This document shows, one piece after another, positions 59,839-64,000 of a DNA stretch of 64,000 nucleotides. This DNA is from Lentinula raphanica (lineage: Eukaryota > Basidiomycota > Agaricomycetes > Agaricales > Omphalotaceae), in contig JANVFP010000048.1 in NCBI GenBank assembly GCA_027919835.1, forward strand, positions 62,001 through 126,000, in the 5' to 3' direction. The position numbers were made by a program, and so were the translations under genes. A model generated the notes under the pieces. The model worked only from the letters and a program-made list of their open reading frames with translations, made no database searches and was not told the origin of the DNA. Each line of letters starts with the position of its first letter. Position 1 is the stretch's first letter.

Positions 59839-60873
59839 ATGAGCCACACTGCTATTCCTACACTAGATTCCCGTTTGGTGAAGTCGTCTGATGGCTGCAT
59901 GATTTATGCTGAAGCCACGGGGAACTCTCATAATCCGCATGTGGTCCTGATACATGGAATGACATTCTGTGGGGCACTCTTTGACGACATGTGCAGTCTC
60001 CCTCAAACTCTTGAAAAGCTGTACATTGTAAGTACAGAGCTCTATATTTGTCACTCACACCATTCTGACAACCTTAGGTACGATATGATTTGCGAGGTCA
60101 TGGTCGGAGTGGGAAGCCGGAAACAGTTGAATCCCATAGCTCAAAGCTTTATGCCGATGACTTTATGGCTGTAGCTTCTGAATTTGGTTTGAAAACCCCT
60201 GTTCTTGCTGGATGGTAAGTCAAATGATTTATTCGTCAGTATAATATTTGAGAATTAAAGATGTAGACTCCAGGAGCTTTGGTGGTATGCCATGCTCATG
60301 CAGCGTGATTGACGGATTTCTGACTTTGCAATAATTATTGGAACAGGGCAAGTAGCCATTGACCTTGCGGCCAACATATCACCATTGCCAATATCGGGTG
60401 TATTCTACATCAACAGCACTTCCATCAAGAGTGTCAGCGGTAGACCAATAATGCGCGACATCATGAGCCTGGAGGCTAACGTAGCAACATCTGCTCAGGC
60501 TTTGACACTCATGCGCAAAGTCTGCTTTGGTGCACCTAGTGTTCCGCCATTGTCCTTCTATGAAGATTGCTTCATGGCTGGTATTCAAGTCATGCAGCCA
60601 TATGATGCACGACAAGTTGCATTGCGGCGTAACAAGAATCCGGTCCCGTACTTGGAAGCTTTGAGGGAGGGAAAGATCGGAGTCTTTGTTTGTTATGGGG
60701 AAGCTGACCAGATGTTGGATGGGACAATATTGCGCAAAGAGATGCAGGAAACAGCAAAATATGTGGATATTGAAGCAATTGAAGGTGGTTCACATGTGGT
60801 TTTCATGCAGTTCCCAAAGACTGTTGCCAATCTCTTAATTGCCTATGTACAAGGTATTACCACTCATGGATGA
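59839..60873 (+). CDS. Alpha/beta hydrolase, 287 aa, with an 11-nt microexon
   Basis: Exons: 59839-60027, 60078-60214, 60274-60284 and 60347-60873. The third exon, GAGCTTTGGTG, is required to complete the nucleophile elbow G-W-S-F-G-G-Q, which places the catalytic serine on the microexon. Other family marks are V-V-L-I-H-G-M (oxyanion region), Y-D-L-R-G-H-G-R-S-G, the aspartate in G-E-A-D-Q and the histidine in G-G-S-H-V-V-F. The enzyme hydrolyses an ester or similar bond; the substrate is unknown. It lies between the two duplicated dehydrogenase genes. Skipping the microexon would shift the frame and abolish activity. Confidence 0.82.
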
Positions 60874-61151
60874 TGGATGATTGTTGATATACTTACTTGT
60901 TTTGGATCTTATCCTGAAAGTACTGGTATAATCAGACCACGTAGACCTTAGTTGTACAATATGTATTTTGGATGAGGTGCGATAGACATAGCAGGATAAC
61001 CAGTAATCATACCAAGACTCAAGAGGCTTTTTGTTGGAATTAAATAATTTTGCCATAGGCTTGAGGAAAAAGGAGCATAACATTACAACTGACTGAAAAG
61101 GTAATCAAGCGCGCTTCATCAATACCGTCACACTGCACCTTCAAGGCCATG

Positions 61152-62518
61152 TCAATCAAAATACATCCCCCCGTTAACGGAGATCTACCGACGGCCGTGA
61201 AATTGTGGAGAAAAGATAAGTTTGCTCAGTCACTCGCATACGACGAACGAGAAACACGAACCGTTTGCCCTGTAAACCGAATCACAATCAGAATCTCCGA
61301 GGTCAAGGCTGATGAAGATGAGAGGAACGCCGAAACTGCTCACTCACCAGTGATGTAACCCGATTCTTGTGACGCAAGATACGACACCAAGCTAGCGATG
61401 TCTTCACCTTTGCCCAATGTGGAGAAGGAAGGTAGAGAATTGGAGACCTGTCGCGTATAACTAGATCATAAACCGGCCCAATGATCGCCCTAAATCACCG
61501 GTTCACTCACAGCTTTGCCTACGGGCGATGTCGCAAGATCAGCTGCCTGAGCTATGTGTTTGAAATGAGCTGTAGTACTCGATTTAAGATTCGCGTTCAA
61601 CGCACCCATCGGGCTTTCTATCGCTCCTTCATACCGTCAAAAGGAAAGAGCAGGGTCACTAGCTGTCTTGCAAGTGGAAATCTAGCGATGATCAAGCACC
61701 TGGGGCGTAAGCATTGACTGTGATTCCATGGTGACCAAATTCGAGAGCTATAGATTGAGCAAGTTGAACGTATGTACAATAGGCAAATATCACGTAGCAA
61801 TATAGCACACACCAGCAACTTGGGTCAAACCACGAATAGCGAACTTTGAGGCAGAGTATGCACCGAGATGAACCATCCCTAAACCAAGATCATGAGTTAT
61901 AAGACAACGCGATAGATTAGCAGGCAGCGCACCTTGCTTCCCGACGATCGATGAGGCCCCGATAATTCTTCCTCCCGGACGACCTTGTGCTATCATTTGT
62001 TTAGCAGCGTGTTTATAGCATAGAAAAATGCCTTTGGCATTGACGCGTAGGATCTTGTCCCAGTCTTCTTCGTCTTTTGAGAAACGAGCTCATCAGGTGA
62101 GAAACTGGAAAGATGGAACCAAAACTTGCTCGTTGAAAGAATGGGACTGTCAGGCGGTCCAAGAATGGCTGCGTTTGCGACCATCTGGGAGTCGTCAGTG
62201 AAGTGCGGGATTCAAGGTAGAGTAAGTAATCCAATAACGTACTATGTCTAAACTTCCCAGAGTCTTTGCAACGTTGCCCACCATGCTTTCTACTTCGCGT
62301 TCGACACTGACATCTCCAGGGACAGTGCACGCCGTCTGGATTCCATGGGTCTTCTTGATATCTTCGGCTATGGATTCGAGTTGGTCTACTTTGGAATGGA
62401 TATCATTCACAGCTACTTTGTATCCATCTGAAGCTAGCCGCAGAGCAATAGCTTTGCCGATTCCTTGAGCTGCTCCAGTGATGAGAGCAACACGGGGGGT
62501 CGATGCCTGAAGGAGCAT
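61152..62518 (-). CDS. Short-chain dehydrogenase/reductase, copy 2
   Basis: Paralogue of the gene at 57738-59092, with the same exon layout and strand. It has T-G-A-A-Q-G-I-G-K-A-I, V-A-N-A-A-I, G-A-S-S-I-V-G, the catalytic Y-S-A-S-K and the same S-V-N-G-G-M-Y-F-D end. Similarity also covers introns, which shows a segmental duplication rather than retroposition. The second V-A-N-A block has alanine where copy 1 has glycine. It appears intact. Confidence 0.82.
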
Positions 62519-63185
62519 TGAAGGACGAGTCGAGAGAAGTACTGAATTGCAGGACACAGAGGGGGAGCAGCCAATTTTGAGACGATCTTCTGAGCCATAT
62601 ATGTGGGACTCTTGACCCACGCTATGTTATTATCATCGAAGGTGAAGCTGAAGCCGTACTTATGAGGTACACACCTTGGAGTTGTTCGAAGTTGATGAGT
62701 GTGGGAATTCGGAATGAGCCGAACGGCGAAACTTTCCGCCGCTTCGGCAGGTCGACGAGCTTGAGCGCTTGAGCTTCAGCCTTGCTTGAACCCTACTGCC
62801 AGCTCGAAATTTATGTGTTCCACGATACCACAACATGCAATAATCATGGCCATCGAGCATCTTATGCTCATCATTGCTCTGAACTTACAGTGAGCTCCTC
62901 TACCACATGAACCCCTGGCCACACATCTTGTCATCATCATCACGGCGGTTTTACATAGGTGAGCATGTATCGATATCACTGGAGCTATCTGCTCAATCTT
63001 CTCATGTTCTCCTCGCTTCTGGCTTTGTACAAGAAAAGGTCGGGTGCGAACCGCCTAATCCTGTCATGCGAATGCTCTTGGTATGTACTCAATGAATTCC
63101 TTCGAAATTGCAGGTCAGATGGCTCACCAGACATTCTCATATAACACTATCTTTAGCGTCAATCCTTCTCATTCTCCTCTTCTCA

Positions 63186-63840
63186 ATGGCTACAAAACGA
63201 TTCGGCGTCGCGCTCGTCACTGGTGCTGCTCAAGGAATCGGCAAGGCTATCGCTCTTCGACTGGCCAAGGACGGGTTAAAGGTCGCAGTGAATGATATCG
63301 CCAGCAAATCCGAACAACTGCAATCTCTCTCCCAGGATATTGAACGGCTCAGCGGACAGGCTTCTATTCCAGTTGTCGCTGACATATCAAAGGAGGTTGA
63401 TGTTGAGAACATGGTCAACAAGGTGGCTAAAACTCTTGGTGGACTCAATGTGGTGCGCACGATTCTCGTTCGATTGCAGAAGTCGGAATTGTGATCTCTA
63501 ATTTCAAGATGGTGGCAAATGCAGGCGTCGTCACTCCCAGTAAAGAAATGGTGGATTGTGAGCAAAACATGACGAGGATGTTCGTACATTGTACTGAGGG
63601 TTGTGCACACAAGATACTACCGAAGACTGGGAGAAGGTTTTCGCAGTCAACATACGCGGGGTTTTCCTTTCGTACAAGTATGCTGCTAAGCAAATGATTG
63701 CTCAAGGGCAAGGCGGAAGAATCCTGGGTGCCTCTTCGATTGCCGGACGAAAAGGCGAGGCTTTCTCGCTGCTCGCAGCGGTTCTCATTGCGGATATAGT
63801 CTCATCGTGCTTTGATTCTACATACACAGGCAAGCAAATC
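63186..63840 (+). pseudogene. Third short-chain dehydrogenase, broken at the active site
   Basis: The plus-strand gene starts M-A-T-K-R-F-G-V-A-L-V-T-G-A-A-Q-G-I-G and matches the two minus-strand paralogues through V-A-N-A-G-V, a C-T-E-D-W-E-K-V-F block and G-A-S-S-I-A-G-R-K-G, with introns between blocks. After an A-S-K remnant near 63832 the similarity ends. The catalytic tyrosine of YxxxK and the whole C-terminal third do not follow, although 160 bases remain in the window. It is either truncated, or has an unusually long intron leading outside the window. It is more diverged from copies 1 and 2 than they are from each other. Confidence 0.6.
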
Positions 63841-64000
63841 TATTAACCAATGGATAACCACATGAGTTTGAAACACCGCTTGAATAATTTGAACCTACGC
63901 ACAAAAGTGGTAATTTAATCCACTGGATATTTGAAGCTGAGGTTGTCCTGAGGTCCAATCAAACTTGAACCGGTGGATGAAGTGAGTATAGCCTCATCGG
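63841..64000. other. Window end, no gene seen
   Basis: No continuation of the dehydrogenase was seen. Confidence 0.4.

Overview
The window comes from a filamentous basidiomycete, most likely a wood- or litter-decaying agaricomycete. The evidence is dense introns of about 50-60 bp with GT-AG (occasionally GC-AG) ends, a KDZ-class DNA transposon and a tyrosine-recombinase retroelement of the type common in mushrooms, a DUF6534-like membrane protein, an Msb1/Mug8-like protein, and a secreted GH7 cellobiohydrolase with a CBM1. I cannot name the species.

Bases 1 to about 31,280 are a transposon cluster. (a) 1-611 is the truncated protease region of one LTR element. (b) 612-17,860 is a 17.2-kb Ty3/gypsy-type element on the minus strand. 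It has 1.9/1.7-kb LTRs, a primer-binding site, a polypurine tract, gag, a protease reading frame with one stop codon, and an intact RT-RNaseH-integrase frame. Unusually, it carries two intron-containing genes on the opposite strand between pol and the 3' LTR. One encodes a Zn2Cys6-spaced cysteine cluster; the other is unrecognised. LTRs, introns and coding regions all share a 9-bp-spaced GATC doublet (core TGATCTNNNAGATCA), often framed by CGGAAA...TTTCCG. (c) 17,861-19,671 is the 3' end of a tyrosine-recombinase retroelement with a B1-A2-B2 split-repeat tail, its 5' part replaced by the gypsy element. (d) 20,445-31,268 is a complete-looking KDZ (Kyakuja-Dileera-Zisupton) transposon. It has about 150-bp terminal inverted repeats, a perfect 8-bp target duplication (GGATCAAA), an open 10-exon transposase and four further spliced genes: a large basidiomycete-type protein of unknown function, an RNase H1 N-terminal (hybrid-binding) domain protein, a small basic protein and a coiled-coil protein.

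From about 31.7 kb to the end the sequence is ordinary host chromosome: ATP synthase epsilon, cyclophilin, a basidiomycete-type cysteine protein, an Mpv17/SYM1 family protein, tRNA-Ser(TGA), GH7-CBM1, a DUF6534-like membrane protein, histone H4, an amidohydrolase, tRNA-Thr(CGT), a 1.8-kaa Msb1/Mug8-like protein, a decayed secreted-protein gene, and a cluster of two duplicated short-chain dehydrogenases plus a broken third around an alpha/beta hydrolase whose catalytic serine lies on an 11-nt microexon.

Exon structures were assembled by hand from splice signals and frame continuity. Domain names rest on motif recognition, not on searches.
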